Shown: positions 1-8,882, counted from the first letter of the stretch. The stretch: DNA of 64,000 bases from Amycolatopsis orientalis DSM 40040 = KCTC 9412 (GCF_000478275.1 NZ_ASJB01000099.1:204739-268738), one strand, 5' to 3'. Made by a program: numbers and translations. Notes: generated by a model not told the origin, from the letters alone.

Positions 1-168
1 TCGGTCACCGGGACCACGCTGACCGACGAGTTCCTGCGCACCCGGGAGGCGTTCGCCTACGACGATCTCGCGCTCGCCGGCCTCGCGAGGGCGTCCGTCG
101 ACGCGTCCTTCGCGCCCCCGGACCTCAAGCGTTCGATCCACGCCGGCATCGACGCCTGGCTCACCTGA
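1..168 (+). CDS. add: Adenosine deaminase, C-terminal end (partial)
   Basis: An open frame enters from the left edge and stops with TGA at 166-168, giving the last 55 residues of a protein. The pattern TGTTLTDEF, then REAFAYDDLALAGLARASV and a terminal KRSIHAGIDAWLT, matches the last helices of adenosine/AMP deaminases, which convert adenosine to inosine in purine salvage. The catalytic barrel residues lie outside the window, so activity cannot be judged. It converges on the GH5 gene, with a palindrome between the two stops. Confidence 0.72.
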   Translation, partial: SVTGTTLTDEFLRTREAFAYDDLALAGLARASVDASFAPPDLKRSIHAGIDAWLT

Positions 169-169
169 C

Positions 170-231
170 GCATTTCGTCCTCTGCTTGCGGTAGTTGCAC
201 ACGCAAGGACCGCAAGCAGAGGACGAAACGC
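170..231. terminator. Long palindrome between convergent genes (family A)
   Basis: Two arms of about 23 bases (170-192 and 209-231), with one or two mismatches, face each other around a 16-base loop. They begin and end with GCRTTTCGTCCTCTG and its complement. It lies between the adenosine deaminase stop (168) and the GH5 stop (238), so it is placed to act as a two-way terminator. The arm sequence recurs at 1823-1884 (intact) and as half copies at 14952-14968 and 54151-54172. Confidence 0.75.
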
Positions 232-237
232 AAGGGA

Positions 238-1665
238 TCAGCCGGTCGGGAAGTCGTCCGGCGTGCGGATGCGGTCCCGCACCCAGACACCGGCGGGCTT
301 CAGCATCGACGTGCCGGTGAACGAACTCCCGGCACAGGTCCCGCTCTTGAACACCGCGCCGGAGCGGAAGTCGTCGGAGAAGTTCCAGTTGGTCCAGCCG
401 ATCTTCTTGGCGGCCAGCAGATCGAGGTACTTCTGCGAGTAGGTGAAGTCGTTCCCGCCGTCACCCGTGTAGGTCTGGGTGCCGAATTCCGTGATGAACA
501 CCGGGATCCGGTCGGCGGTCCGCGCCAGCGCGTCGTAGTGCTCGTCCTGGTGCGACGCCGCGTAGAAGTGGAAGGTGTACATGATGTTGGTGGCGTTGAC
601 CGGGTTGTTCAGGATGTCGGTCTCGTCGCGCCCGTCGGAGATGCCGAACGTCGACCAGCCATGGGTACCGAGGAAGACGACGCTGTCGGGGTCCTGCGCG
701 CGGATCACCGGGATGATCTGCTCGGCGTAGCTCTTCACCCGTGCCCACGTGACGTTGTTCGGCTCGTTGGCGACGTCGTAGATGATGTTGACCTTGTCCT
801 TGTGCCGCTGGGCGATCTCGGTGAAGAACGTCTTGGCGAGACTCAGGTTCGCGTTGGGGTCGCCCGGGTCGAGCTGATGCCAGTCGACGAGGACGTACAT
901 CCCGCGTTTCGTGGCCTCTTCGATGTAGTTGTGCATCATGTCGGTGTACTTGCGCGGATCGCTCTCGTAGCCGCCTTCCTGGATGTACATGGCGACCCGC
1001 AGGATGTCGGCCTTCCAGTCGGTGGCCAGCGCGTCCAGCGAAGCGGTCTTGACGCATTGGCTGTACCACTGGATCCCGTGCGTGCTCATCCCGCGCAGCT
1101 GGATGGGCTTGCCGTACTGATTGCACAGTTTGACGCCGCAGACGTGGAGCTTTCCGTTGATCTCCACCGGGGTCCCGGCGATCGGGCCGCCACCGCCGCC
1201 GTCGACGGACAGGGAGTCGGCGTTGGGCCCGCCGTTCACCGTGACGGCGGTGGTGCGGATCTTGTTGGTGCCCGCGGCGAGGTTCACCGTCGCGGCGACG
1301 GTGCGCCAGGTCGTCCACGCGCCGGTGCCCGCGAACGCGAGGTCGTCGACAGCCAGTGTTCCGTTGACGGTGACGTCGAGCGGGCGGTTGGCCGTGGTTC
1401 CGTTCGCGTAGCGGAAGGTCAGCGTGTGCTGTCCCGCCTGCGCGGCGGTGACGGTGTATTCGACGTAGCTGCCGGTGACGTTGTCGTAGTTGACGAAACC
1501 GCTGCCGGTGAATCCCGCGTGGTTCGCTTCGACCACACCTTGCGAGATCAGCGCGTTCTCGGCTTCGTACTGGACGGGAGCCGCGGGAGCGGACTGGGCG
1601 GAGAGCGGGAGCGAGGCGGCCGCGAGGACCGTGACCAGCGCCGCGCGCCATCTTGGGCGTACCAC
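238..1665 (-). CDS. Secreted GH5-family beta-glycanase with N-terminal CBM6/35-like domain
   Basis: 475 residues, read from GTG at 1665 with GGAGG seven bases upstream. Residues 1-29 are a signal peptide ending in an Ala-rich cleavage region. Residues 32-155 look like a CBM6/CBM35-type beta-sandwich (YEAENA start, GFVNY, LTFRYANGT), followed by a Gly-rich linker. The catalytic domain at about 165-470 has GH5 hallmarks: the acid/base motif YDVANEPNN with Glu301 and the nucleophile in VFITEFGT with Glu393. The fold and CBM type suggest an endoglucanase or mannanase acting on plant polysaccharide outside the cell; the exact substrate cannot be read. An inverted repeat in the promoter (1724-1742) is a likely operator. 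Confidence 0.88.
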   Translation of the reverse strand: MVRPRWRAALVTVLAAASLPLSAQSAPAAPVQYEAENALISQGVVEANHAGFTGSGFVNYDNVTGSYVEYTVTAAQAGQHTLTFRYANGTTANRPLDVTVNGTLAVDDLAFAGTGAWTTWRTVAATVNLAAGTNKIRTTAVTVNGGPNADSLSVDGGGGGPIAGTPVEINGKLHVCGVKLCNQYGKPIQLRGMSTHGIQWYSQCVKTASLDALATDWKADILRVAMYIQEGGYESDPRKYTDMMHNYIEEATKRGMYVLVDWHQLDPGDPNANLSLAKTFFTEIAQRHKDKVNIIYDVANEPNNVTWARVKSYAEQIIPVIRAQDPDSVVFLGTHGWSTFGISDGRDETDILNNPVNATNIMYTFHFYAASHQDEHYDALARTADRIPVFITEFGTQTYTGDGGNDFTYSQKYLDLLAAKKIGWTNWNFSDDFRSGAVFKSGTCAGSSFTGTSMLKPAGVWVRDRIRTPDDFPTG

Positions 1666-1723
1666 TTTGTGCCTCCTTCAGATGCTGCGATGCATTCCGT
1701 GGAGCCGGGCGCGGCGAGCCCTC

Positions 1724-1742
1724 GTTAAGAAACCTTCCTAAC
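1724..1742. promoter_or_regulatory. Inverted-repeat operator candidate upstream of the GH5 gene
   Basis: GTTAAGAAACCTTCCTAAC is an imperfect palindrome (arms GTTARGAA / TTCCTAAC) about 60 bases before the GH5 start codon. Similar TTAGGAAA-type palindromes occur in front of secreted glycosidase genes in actinomycetes. The binding regulator is not identified here. Confidence 0.45.
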
Positions 1743-1822
1743 GCGGACTAGTGTCACCATCCGGCCGAACCGCTGTCAACCGGGTGAACGGCGTGAACTG
1801 GGCGCTTCGGGCGTCGAGCCCC

Positions 1823-1884
1823 GCGTTTCGTCCTCTGGATGCGGTAGTTGCGCGTGCAACTACCGCATCCAGAGGACGAAACGC
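1823..1884. repeat. Perfect 29-bp-arm palindrome (family A, intact copy)
   Basis: Arms 1823-1851 and 1856-1884 are perfectly complementary around a four-base loop. The outer part shares GCGTTTCGTCCTCTG with the copy at 170-231. Unlike that copy it sits between two divergently transcribed genes (GH5 start 1665, transglycosylase start about 1931). It therefore cannot be terminating either of them. Confidence 0.85.
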
Positions 1885-1930
1885 AGAGCGGACGGCGGGC
1901 TTCACAACTTCTCCACAAGCGTCACGTACC

Positions 1931-2761
1931 GTGGAACCGGTGACCGCTTCGTCCCCTTCGACCCTGGACCTCGTGGGCCAGTGGCAACCGCCGCCCCGGA
2001 AACGTGGTCCTCGTGGCTGCGTGATGCTCACGCTGCTGGTGGTGGGCGCCTTGATGGCCGGAGTCGTGTGGGTGGCGGTCAGCCTCGGCGACCGCGAGCC
2101 GGTGCCGGTCAAACCGGAGTTCGTCGTCCCCGCGCTTCAGCCCGCCCCGCGTTCCGCGATCCCCGGTGACGCCGGACCGCTGCCCGCGGAGGCCACGAAG
2201 GACGCCTGGATCGCGAAGGTGTCGGAGAACACGGATATCCCTTCACGCACGCTTCGGGCGTACGTGAACGCGGCCGAGAAGACCGCGAAGGCCACTCCGC
2301 GTTGCGAGATCACCTGGGCGACCATCGCCGGGATCGGCCGGACCGAATCCCAGCACGCCCGGCACGACGGTTCCCGCGCCGGCGAGGACGGCGTCGTGAC
2401 GCCGCCGATCATCGGCATCCCGCTCGATGGCTCCCCCGGGGTGCTCGCGGTGGTCGACACCGACAAGGGTGCCCTCGACGGCGACCCGAAATGGGATCGC
2501 GCGGTCGGGCCGATGCAGTTCCTGCCCGCCACCTGGAAGCGGTACGGCGTCCGCGCGAACGGTGACGGCGCCGCGCCGGATCCGCAGAACATCGACGACG
2601 CCGCGCTGACGACAGCGCGGTACATGTGCGCGCGGGGCGGCGACCTCGGCAAGCCCGCCGGCTGGTGGAGCGCGGTGCTGACCTACAACAACTCCACCCA
2701 GTACGGGCAGGAAGTGTTCAGCAACGCCGACGCCTACGGGAAAGCCGCACTCAAGCCCTGA
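1931..2761 (+). CDS. Membrane-anchored lytic transglycosylase (MltB/SLT_2-like)
   Basis: 276 residues from GTG 1931 (GTG 1940 is also possible). Longer in-frame starts would run through the palindrome at 1823-1884 and are rejected. A short cytoplasmic tail with PPPRKRGPRG precedes a single membrane helix (about residues 31-53), then an extracytoplasmic catalytic domain. That domain has the glutamate in GIGRTESQH, the GPMQFLPATWKRYG segment and the later AVLTYNNS typical of murein transglycosylases. It cleaves the glycan strand of peptidoglycan to 1,6-anhydromuramyl ends. It converges on the VWA gene across the palindrome at 2763-2812. Confidence 0.87.
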   Translation: MEPVTASSPSTLDLVGQWQPPPRKRGPRGCVMLTLLVVGALMAGVVWVAVSLGDREPVPVKPEFVVPALQPAPRSAIPGDAGPLPAEATKDAWIAKVSENTDIPSRTLRAYVNAAEKTAKATPRCEITWATIAGIGRTESQHARHDGSRAGEDGVVTPPIIGIPLDGSPGVLAVVDTDKGALDGDPKWDRAVGPMQFLPATWKRYGVRANGDGAAPDPQNIDDAALTTARYMCARGGDLGKPAGWWSAVLTYNNSTQYGQEVFSNADAYGKAALKP

Positions 2762-2762
2762 A

Positions 2763-2812
2763 GTCTCGTGAGTGGTGATGACGGTTCTAACCGTCATCAC
2801 CACTCACGAGAC
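2763..2812. terminator. Palindrome between convergent genes (family B)
   Basis: Arms of 24 bases (2763-2786 and 2789-2812) are perfectly complementary around two bases. The core is CTCGTGAGTGGTGATGACGG. It begins just after the transglycosylase stop (2759-2761), and the stop codon of the opposite VWA gene (2804-2806) lies inside the right arm. A related copy is at 9806-9851 and outer arms of the same type flank 8609-8882. Confidence 0.85.
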
Positions 2813-4153
2813 CAACCTGGTCACCAGCCGGGTCAGCTGGTGCACGTTCCGGCATTCGTGCATTTCGACGACCTCCGCGTAGGCGTGCGCCTCGGAGTCC
2901 CCGGTGGACCACAGCGCGGTCCGCTCGGGATTGAGCCAGTACGTATGCCTCGCCGCGGCGGCGATTCCGCGCACGGCGTCGAGGTTCGGGTCTCCGCCGT
3001 TGGTCCTGGCGTCGCCGAGGATGAGCATGGATGTCCTGGGGCCCACGGCGTCCGCGTAGCGCTCGGCGAATTCCCCCAGCGCGTGCCCGTAATCGCTGTG
3101 CCCGTCCCACCTGGTCAGCTCGGCGTCAGCGAGGATGCGCGCGCCCAGATCCTCCGGATCCGCGGCGCCGGTGTCGACGAGGTGGGTGATCTCGTCGCAC
3201 GCGTCGATGAACGCGAACACCCGCACCTTGCTGAACTGATCGCGCAGTGCCTGGACGAGCAGCATGGTGAAGTTGGCGAAGCCGGCCACCGAACCCGACA
3301 TGTCGCACAGCAGCACGATTTCCGGCCTTCCCGGCCGGTGCCGCCGGTACGACGGCCGCATCGGGACGCCGCCGGTGGACAGCGAACGCCGCAGCGTCCG
3401 GCGAAGGTCGATCTGCCCGCGCGCGTGACGGCGGCGCCGGGCGGCCAGCCGGGTGGCGAGCTTGCGCGACAAGGGCTGCACGACGCGGCGGAGTTCGGCG
3501 AGCTGCGCGCGGCTGGCGAGCAGGAAGTCGACGCGGTCGGCGGAGGGCGGGACGGCGTGCCGCGAAACCCTTTCCCGGCCACGGACTTCCGCGACCCGGC
3601 GGCGGGCCTCGGTCCGGACGAGGCCGCGGAACCCTTCGACCCGGCGGCGGACGTCGTCCCGGTCCAATCTGTCGGTGAAGTCGTCCGAAGTTCCCGCGCG
3701 GATCGCTTCGAGCACCCGGACGACGAGCGTCTGCGGCTGAAGCCGTTCCAGCGTCTGGTGTGCAGACCAGCCGCCGGTCCCCGCCGTGCCGCTGCCGTAC
3801 TCCCCCAGCATGTCGACGGCGAGCCCGGCCAATTGAGTCAGTTCGGTCTGGTCGTTGTCGGCCAGCGCGGTGGCGAGGCGATCGCGCAACGAGGCCAGGT
3901 CGTCGACAGGGTCCTGCGACGGCGCGCCGACGCCGAGCGGGAAGTAGAGGTCGAACGTCGCGTCGAACACCGCGCGCTGACCGCCGCGCCGGACCAGTGC
4001 CGCCGCGAGCCCCTCCCGCATCTGCTCGCGTGAGGCGAGGCCCAGCACTTCGAGTGCCGCGGCGGCGTCGACCGTCTCACTGGGACCCGCCGGGATCCCG
4101 TGTTCCCGCAACGCTTCCACGAATTCGACGAGCCTGCCCGGCACGCCGCTCAC
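2804..4153 (-). CDS. VWA domain protein, CoxE-like
   Basis: 449 residues. The first 270 residues are helical and charged; the C-terminal part is a von Willebrand A domain with a MIDAS motif DMSGS at about residues 284-288 (LLCDMSGSV). This is the CoxE-like partner of MoxR ATPases. The start codon overlaps the end of the upstream MoxR gene by four bases (ATGA), so the two are co-translated. Known MoxR/VWA pairs act as metal-dependent chaperones that help insert cofactors or assemble protein complexes. No client enzyme is adjacent, so the target here is unknown. Confidence 0.85.
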   Translation of the reverse strand: MSGVPGRLVEFVEALREHGIPAGPSETVDAAAALEVLGLASREQMREGLAAALVRRGGQRAVFDATFDLYFPLGVGAPSQDPVDDLASLRDRLATALADNDQTELTQLAGLAVDMLGEYGSGTAGTGGWSAHQTLERLQPQTLVVRVLEAIRAGTSDDFTDRLDRDDVRRRVEGFRGLVRTEARRRVAEVRGRERVSRHAVPPSADRVDFLLASRAQLAELRRVVQPLSRKLATRLAARRRRHARGQIDLRRTLRRSLSTGGVPMRPSYRRHRPGRPEIVLLCDMSGSVAGFANFTMLLVQALRDQFSKVRVFAFIDACDEITHLVDTGAADPEDLGARILADAELTRWDGHSDYGHALGEFAERYADAVGPRTSMLILGDARTNGGDPNLDAVRGIAAAARHTYWLNPERTALWSTGDSEAHAYAEVVEMHECRNVHQLTRLVTRLVS

Positions 4154-5031
4154 GAGTCGAGGACCTTGCCGAGTTCCAGCCGCGCGTCCGCCTTCACGAC
4201 GTCGTCCTGATGTTTGAGGATGACGCCGAGGCTCGCGCGGACGACGTCCTCGCCGAGGGTGTCGGCGCCGAGGGCGAGCAGCGTCCTGGCCCAGTCGATG
4301 GTCTCCGCGACCGACGGCGCCTTCCGCAGTTCCATCGCCCGCAGCGCGGTGATCACCTTGATCACCGACGCCGCGAGCGCGTCGTCGACGCCGGGCACCT
4401 TGAGCCGCACGATGCGCTGCTCCAGTGCCGCGTCGGGGAAATCGATGTGCAGGAACAGGCAGCGCCGCCGCAGCGCCTCGGAAAGCTCCCGCGTCGCGTT
4501 CGAGGTCAGCACCACGAACGGTTTGCGCCCGGCGGTGATCGTGCCGAGTTCCGGGACGGTGATCTGGAAGTCGCCGAGGACCTCCAGCAGCAGGCCCTCG
4601 ATCTCGACGTCGGCCTTGTCGGTCTCGTCGATGAGCAGGACCGTCGGCTCGTCGCCCTTGATGGCCGTCAGCAGCGGCCGGGCCAGCAGGAACTCCTCAC
4701 CGAAGATGTCGTTGCGGGCTTCGTCCCATGTCTCGTCCTTGCCCGCGGTGATCCGGAGAAGCTGCTTCGCGTGGTTCCACTCGTACAGCGCGCGGGACTC
4801 GTCGACGCCTTCGTAGCACTGCAGCCGCACGAGCCGGGAGCCGCTGGCCTGCGCGACCGCCTTCGCCAGCTCGGTCTTGCCGACCCCCGCGGGGCCCTCG
4901 ATCAGCAACGGCTTGCCGAGGGCGTCCGCGAGGAACACCGTGGTGGCGACGGCCGCCGAAGCCAGGTACCCGGTGTCGGCGAGCTTCGCCGTGACGTCTT
5001 CGACGGAAGTGAAGTACCCGGTCCCAGCCAC
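4150..5031 (-). CDS. MoxR-family AAA ATPase
   Basis: 293 residues. Walker A GPAGVGKTE (about 46-54), Walker B VLLIDETDKA (131-140) and a sensor-type VLTSNATRELSEALRRR segment identify a MoxR-type AAA+ ATPase, at the usual family length. It is the first gene of a two-gene unit with the CoxE-like VWA protein, which starts within its stop codon. It probably remodels or activates a client complex together with the VWA protein. It lies 21 bases beyond the stop of the MFS gene on the same strand and might be read through from it. Confidence 0.9.
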   Translation of the reverse strand: MAGTGYFTSVEDVTAKLADTGYLASAAVATTVFLADALGKPLLIEGPAGVGKTELAKAVAQASGSRLVRLQCYEGVDESRALYEWNHAKQLLRITAGKDETWDEARNDIFGEEFLLARPLLTAIKGDEPTVLLIDETDKADVEIEGLLLEVLGDFQITVPELGTITAGRKPFVVLTSNATRELSEALRRRCLFLHIDFPDAALEQRIVRLKVPGVDDALAASVIKVITALRAMELRKAPSVAETIDWARTLLALGADTLGEDVVRASLGVILKHQDDVVKADARLELGKVLDS

Positions 5032-5052
5032 GCGGCCTCCCAGCTCGATCGC

Positions 5053-6498
5053 CTACCCGGCCGACTCTACGTCGCGGATCCGCTTGGGCAGCAGGAAACC
5101 GACCGCGAAGGTGAGCATCACCATCACCGCGACCACCCAGAACGTTCGCTGGGCGGCGGCCGTGGGATCGGCGGTCCCGGCGTCGAAGAACACCGTGCCC
5201 AGCAGCGCGAGCCCCAGCGCGCCGCCGACCTGCTGGAGCGAGGTCAGCGCGCCGGACGCCGATCCGGCCTCGGCAGGTTCCACCCCGGACAGGGCGATCT
5301 CGAAGTACGGACCCATGATCAGCCCCGAGCCGATCCCGACCACCAGCAACGCGGGCGCGATCTGCCACGGGCCGGTCTCCGGGCCGAGGAGCAGCAGCAA
5401 CGCGACCACCCCGGCGGTCATGATCAGCGCGCCGGTGTGCAGCACCTTGCGCCCGTGCTTGCGCACCGCCTGCACCAGGCCCATCCCGACGATCATCCCC
5501 AGCGACATCGGCACCCCGGTCAGCCCGGCCTTGAGCGGCGAGAAACCGAGCCCGAGCTGCAGGTACAGCGTGAAGACCAGACCGAAACCGGAGAACGCCG
5601 CGAAGTAGATCGTCCCGGTCGCCATCCCGGCGAGGAAGCTGCGCTTGCGGAACAGGCTCGGTTCGACCAGCGGGGCACCGCCGCGGCGGCTCTTGCGCTT
5701 CTCGAACCAGGCGAAGACCGCGAAGACCGCGACCGAGGCGGCCATCATCGCGAACGTCCACAGCGGCCAGCCGTATTCACGGCCCTGCACCAGCGGGAAG
5801 ACGATCAGCAGCGCTCCGGTCGTGGCGAGCAGCGCACCGGGGATGTCGAGGGTGAGCGAACCGCCGGTCCGGGACGCGGGCAGGAACTTCAGCGCGGCCA
5901 GCACGGCCAGCGCGCCGATCGGGAGGTTGATCAGGAAGATCATCCGCCAGCCGGTGCCGAAGAGGTCGGCGTCGACCAGCCAGCCGGCGAGGATCGGGCC
6001 GCCGATCGCGGCCAGCCCCATGACCGGGCCGAACATGCCGAACGCGGACTGCAGTTCCTTGCCGGTGAACATCTCCTTCATCATGCCGAGGCCCTGCGGG
6101 ACCATCGCGGCGCCGAAGAGGCCTTGCACCACCCGCGCGGTGATGATCATTTCGGGGCTCACGGCGATCGCGCAGAACAGCGAACCGACGACGAAGCCGA
6201 TCGCGCCGATCAGGAACATGCGCTTGCGGCCGAAGATGTCGCCGAGCCGTCCGCCGGTGAGCAGACCGGACACCATCGCGAGGGTGTAGGCCACGCCGAG
6301 CCACTGGATCATCGCCGTCCCGCCGCCGAGCGAGGCGCGCATGACCGGCCCGGCGATGCTCGTGACCGTCATGTCGAGCAGCTCCATGATCGAACCGGTC
6401 AGGATCACGAACAGGGCGGGCCAGCGCCAGCGGTACGGCGTCTCCGCGAGGGTGTTTTCCGAGGTCACGACGCTCGGGGTGTCCACTGTCATCGTCAT
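5053..6498 (-). CDS. DHA2-type MFS drug efflux transporter
   Basis: 481 residues from ATG 6498 (MTMTVDTPS). A start ten codons further upstream is open but runs into the divergent promoter. The protein is almost wholly membrane helices, fitting the 14-helix DHA2/EmrB family. It shows motif A GGRLGDIFGRKRM after helix 2 and the family segment WRMIFLINLPIGAL. It should exchange protons for drugs or other lipophilic compounds at the cytoplasmic membrane. It is divergent from a WYL regulator with only about 60 bases between, which suggests that regulator controls it. Confidence 0.9.
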   Translation of the reverse strand: MTMTVDTPSVVTSENTLAETPYRWRWPALFVILTGSIMELLDMTVTSIAGPVMRASLGGGTAMIQWLGVAYTLAMVSGLLTGGRLGDIFGRKRMFLIGAIGFVVGSLFCAIAVSPEMIITARVVQGLFGAAMVPQGLGMMKEMFTGKELQSAFGMFGPVMGLAAIGGPILAGWLVDADLFGTGWRMIFLINLPIGALAVLAALKFLPASRTGGSLTLDIPGALLATTGALLIVFPLVQGREYGWPLWTFAMMAASVAVFAVFAWFEKRKSRRGGAPLVEPSLFRKRSFLAGMATGTIYFAAFSGFGLVFTLYLQLGLGFSPLKAGLTGVPMSLGMIVGMGLVQAVRKHGRKVLHTGALIMTAGVVALLLLLGPETGPWQIAPALLVVGIGSGLIMGPYFEIALSGVEPAEAGSASGALTSLQQVGGALGLALLGTVFFDAGTADPTAAAQRTFWVVAVMVMLTFAVGFLLPKRIRDVESAG

Positions 6499-6560
6499 GG
6501 GACCAACGCTAAAGTCGATTCCGGCCACTTTCTGACCGGAATCGGAGCGAATCTGGATTC

Positions 6561-7532
6561 ATGGCGAACACGAGTGCGCGGATGCTGCGGTTGCTGTCCC
6601 TGCTGCAGACACACCGCTTCTGGTCGGGAACGGAACTGAGCGACAAACTCGAGGTGAGCGAGCGGACGCTGAGACGCGACGTCGAACGGCTCCGCGAGCT
6701 GGGCTATCCGGTCAACGCGAGCCGCGGCGTCGCGGGCGGCTACCAGCTGCGGTCGGGCACGGTCATGCCGCCGCTGCTGCTGGACGACGAGGAGGCCGTG
6801 GCGATCGCGGTCGGCCTGCGGACGGCGGCGAGCGGCTCGGTCGAGGGTATCGAGGAGACTTCGGTCCGGGCGCTGACGAAGGTCGTCCAGGTGATGCCGC
6901 CACGGCTGCGCAGACGCGTCGACGCGCTCCAGGCGTACACGACGCCGGCTGCCGTCACGGGGCCGCGGGTCAACGCGGCCAGCCTGACGGTGATCGCGCA
7001 GGCCTGCCGGGACGACGAGCGGCTGAAGTTCGACTACGCGGCACGCGGTGGTGAGGAGTCCGCGCGGCTGGTCGAACCGCACCGGCTCGTCTCGCTCGGC
7101 CGCCGGTGGTACCTGGTGGCGTGGGACCTCGACCGGGTCGACTGGCGCACCTTCCGCGTCGACAGGCTCACCGATCCGCGCACCACCGGCGCCCGCTACC
7201 GGCCGAGGGAGATCCCGGGCGGGGACGCGGTCAAGTTCGTCGAGGCCCAGATCAAGGCCAGGCCGACCACGCATACCCTGGTCGTCCGGGTCGACGCGCC
7301 GAAAGCGCGGGTCGAGGCGGCGGTGCGGTATCTCGGCGGCGCGCTCGAAGCGATCGACGAGCGGAGCTGCCGTCTGACGATGAACGTCGACACCTTCGAC
7401 TGGCCCGTGCTGATCCTGGCCGCCATCGGCGCGCCCTTCGAGGTCGAGCGGCCGTCGGCCTTCAAGGATCACCTCGGCTCTGTCGCCGCGCTCTTCGCGC
7501 AGGCGTCCGGACAGCTAGCATCGGGCGCGTGA
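6561..7532 (+). CDS. WYL-domain transcriptional regulator (YafY/DeoR-like)
   Basis: 323 residues. An N-terminal winged helix (about residues 1-60, with VSERTLRRDVERLRELGYPV as recognition region) is followed by a WYL domain (about 140-215, containing RWYLVAWDLDRVDWRTFRVDR) and a C-terminal WCX domain. WYL proteins sense small ligands or nucleotides and often control a neighbouring transporter. The MFS pump is divergent from it. Its stop codon overlaps the GTG start of the following aldo-keto reductase (GTGA, 7529-7532), so the two are probably co-translated. Confidence 0.9.
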   Translation: MANTSARMLRLLSLLQTHRFWSGTELSDKLEVSERTLRRDVERLRELGYPVNASRGVAGGYQLRSGTVMPPLLLDDEEAVAIAVGLRTAASGSVEGIEETSVRALTKVVQVMPPRLRRRVDALQAYTTPAAVTGPRVNAASLTVIAQACRDDERLKFDYAARGGEESARLVEPHRLVSLGRRWYLVAWDLDRVDWRTFRVDRLTDPRTTGARYRPREIPGGDAVKFVEAQIKARPTTHTLVVRVDAPKARVEAAVRYLGGALEAIDERSCRLTMNVDTFDWPVLILAAIGAPFEVERPSAFKDHLGSVAALFAQASGQLASGA

Positions 7533-8560
7533 GCACCTATGTCGCGGCCGAGGGCCGATACGAGAGCATCCCCTACCGCCGCACCGGGCGCAGTGGCCTG
7601 AAGCTGCCCGCGATCTCGCTGGGCCTGTGGCACAACTTCGGGCACGACAAACCGCTGGGCACGCAACGGGCCATCGCGCGGCGGGCGTTCGATCTGGGCA
7701 TCACCCATTTCGACCTCGCCAACAACTACGGCCCGCCCTACGGCTCGGCCGAGGAGAACTTCGGCAGGCTGCTGGCGTCGGATTTCAAGCCGTACCGCGA
7801 CGAACTCGTCGTTTCGACCAAGGCGGGCTACGACATGTGGCCCGGCCCGTACGGCGAATGGGGCTCACGCAAGTACCTCCTGTCCTCTTTGGACCAATCG
7901 CTCGCGCGGATGGGCCTGGACTACGTCGACATCTTCTACTCACACCGGTTCGACCCGGAGACGCCGCTCGAAGAGACCGTCGGCGCGCTGGACACCGCCG
8001 TCCGTTCGGGGCGTGCGCTGTACGTCGGCATCTCGTCGTACTCGTCGGAGAAGACCGCCGAAGCCGCGCGGCTCCTGCGGGAACTGGGTACGCCGCTGTT
8101 GATCCACCAGCCGTCGTACTCGATGTTCAACCGGTGGCTCGAAGGCGACAAGCTGCTCGACACCCTCGAAGCCGAGGGTGCGGGTTGCATCGCGTTCTCG
8201 CCCCTGGCACAAGGCATGCTGACCAGCCGTTATCTCGACGGGATCCCGGAGGATTCCCGTGCCGCGCAAGGCAAATCGCTGAACCCGGACACGATCACCG
8301 AGAGCACCCTCGGCAAGATCCGGGCATTGAACGAGATCGCCGGGCGGCGCGGCCAGACGCTGGCGCAGCTCGCGCTCGCGTGGGGCCTGCGTGACCCGCG
8401 GATGACGTCGGTACTGATCGGTGCGAGCAGTGTCGCGCAACTGGAGGACAACGTCGGCGCCTTGAAGAACCTGCATTTCACCAACGAAGAACTGGCCGAG
8501 ATCGACCGCTACGCCACCGAGGCCGACATCAACCTGTGGAAGCGGTCCACGGACGCGTGA
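7529..8560 (+). CDS. Aldo/keto reductase, YghZ/MgrA type
   Basis: 343 residues from GTG 7529, overlapping the WYL stop by four bases. The fold signature includes FDLANNYGPPYGSAEENFG (catalytic Asp/Tyr region), VVSTKAGYDMW (Lys) and FYSHRFDPETP (His), as in the L-glyceraldehyde-3-phosphate reductase/YghZ branch that detoxifies short aldehydes with NADPH. The C-terminal cofactor loop VLIGASSVAQLEDN is present. Length matches the family. A real physiological substrate is not evident. Confidence 0.9.
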   Translation: MSTYVAAEGRYESIPYRRTGRSGLKLPAISLGLWHNFGHDKPLGTQRAIARRAFDLGITHFDLANNYGPPYGSAEENFGRLLASDFKPYRDELVVSTKAGYDMWPGPYGEWGSRKYLLSSLDQSLARMGLDYVDIFYSHRFDPETPLEETVGALDTAVRSGRALYVGISSYSSEKTAEAARLLRELGTPLLIHQPSYSMFNRWLEGDKLLDTLEAEGAGCIAFSPLAQGMLTSRYLDGIPEDSRAAQGKSLNPDTITESTLGKIRALNEIAGRRGQTLAQLALAWGLRDPRMTSVLIGASSVAQLEDNVGALKNLHFTNEELAEIDRYATEADINLWKRSTDA

Positions 8561-8608
8561 TCGGCTCGCTGCTGTGAAGGTCACCTTGATGGCAGGCCCT
8601 GAAGGGGG

Positions 8609-8882
8609 TCGTGAGTGATAAAGAGCGTTATTGAGGGGTAGGGGCAAATGTGTCCCCAATGTGGCACTGGAGACGTTCAAGGTCTCCAATGCCACATTGG
8701 GGACACCGGCTCCGAAACACGGGCCCGGATCCCGTTCTGAAGGGAACCTTCGAGACGTTCCACGTCCGAAAGGGGGCCTTCAGGACACCCCAGGCCACGA
8801 AAACCCCACCAGGCCCAGGGCGCACCACCCAGCCATGTTCGCCTTACCTCTCAAATAGAACGCTACTTATCACTCACGACCA
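8609..8882. repeat. Compound intergenic palindrome cluster (nested inverted repeats)
   Basis: About 500 bases without a gene (8561-9065). Outer arms near 8609-8641 and 8846-8882, about 30 bases each with mismatches, carry the family B motif GTCGTGAGTGATAA and its complement. Inside are a near-perfect palindrome at about 8649-8706 (arms starting TGTCCCCAATGTGGCA) and a weaker one at about 8737-8783 (CTGAAGG ... CCTTCAG). Open frames across it are made by the repeats and have no recognisable product. Confidence 0.75.

Noticed and set aside
1751..1930. N-terminal extension of the lytic transglycosylase frame
   Set aside because: It is translated palindrome sequence; the membrane helix and a GTG start lie further downstream.
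3760..6639. Very long open frame (959 residues) on the plus strand
   Set aside because: It is antisense to VWA, MoxR and MFS genes; Arg/His/Gln-rich composition is typical of shadow frames in GC-rich DNA.
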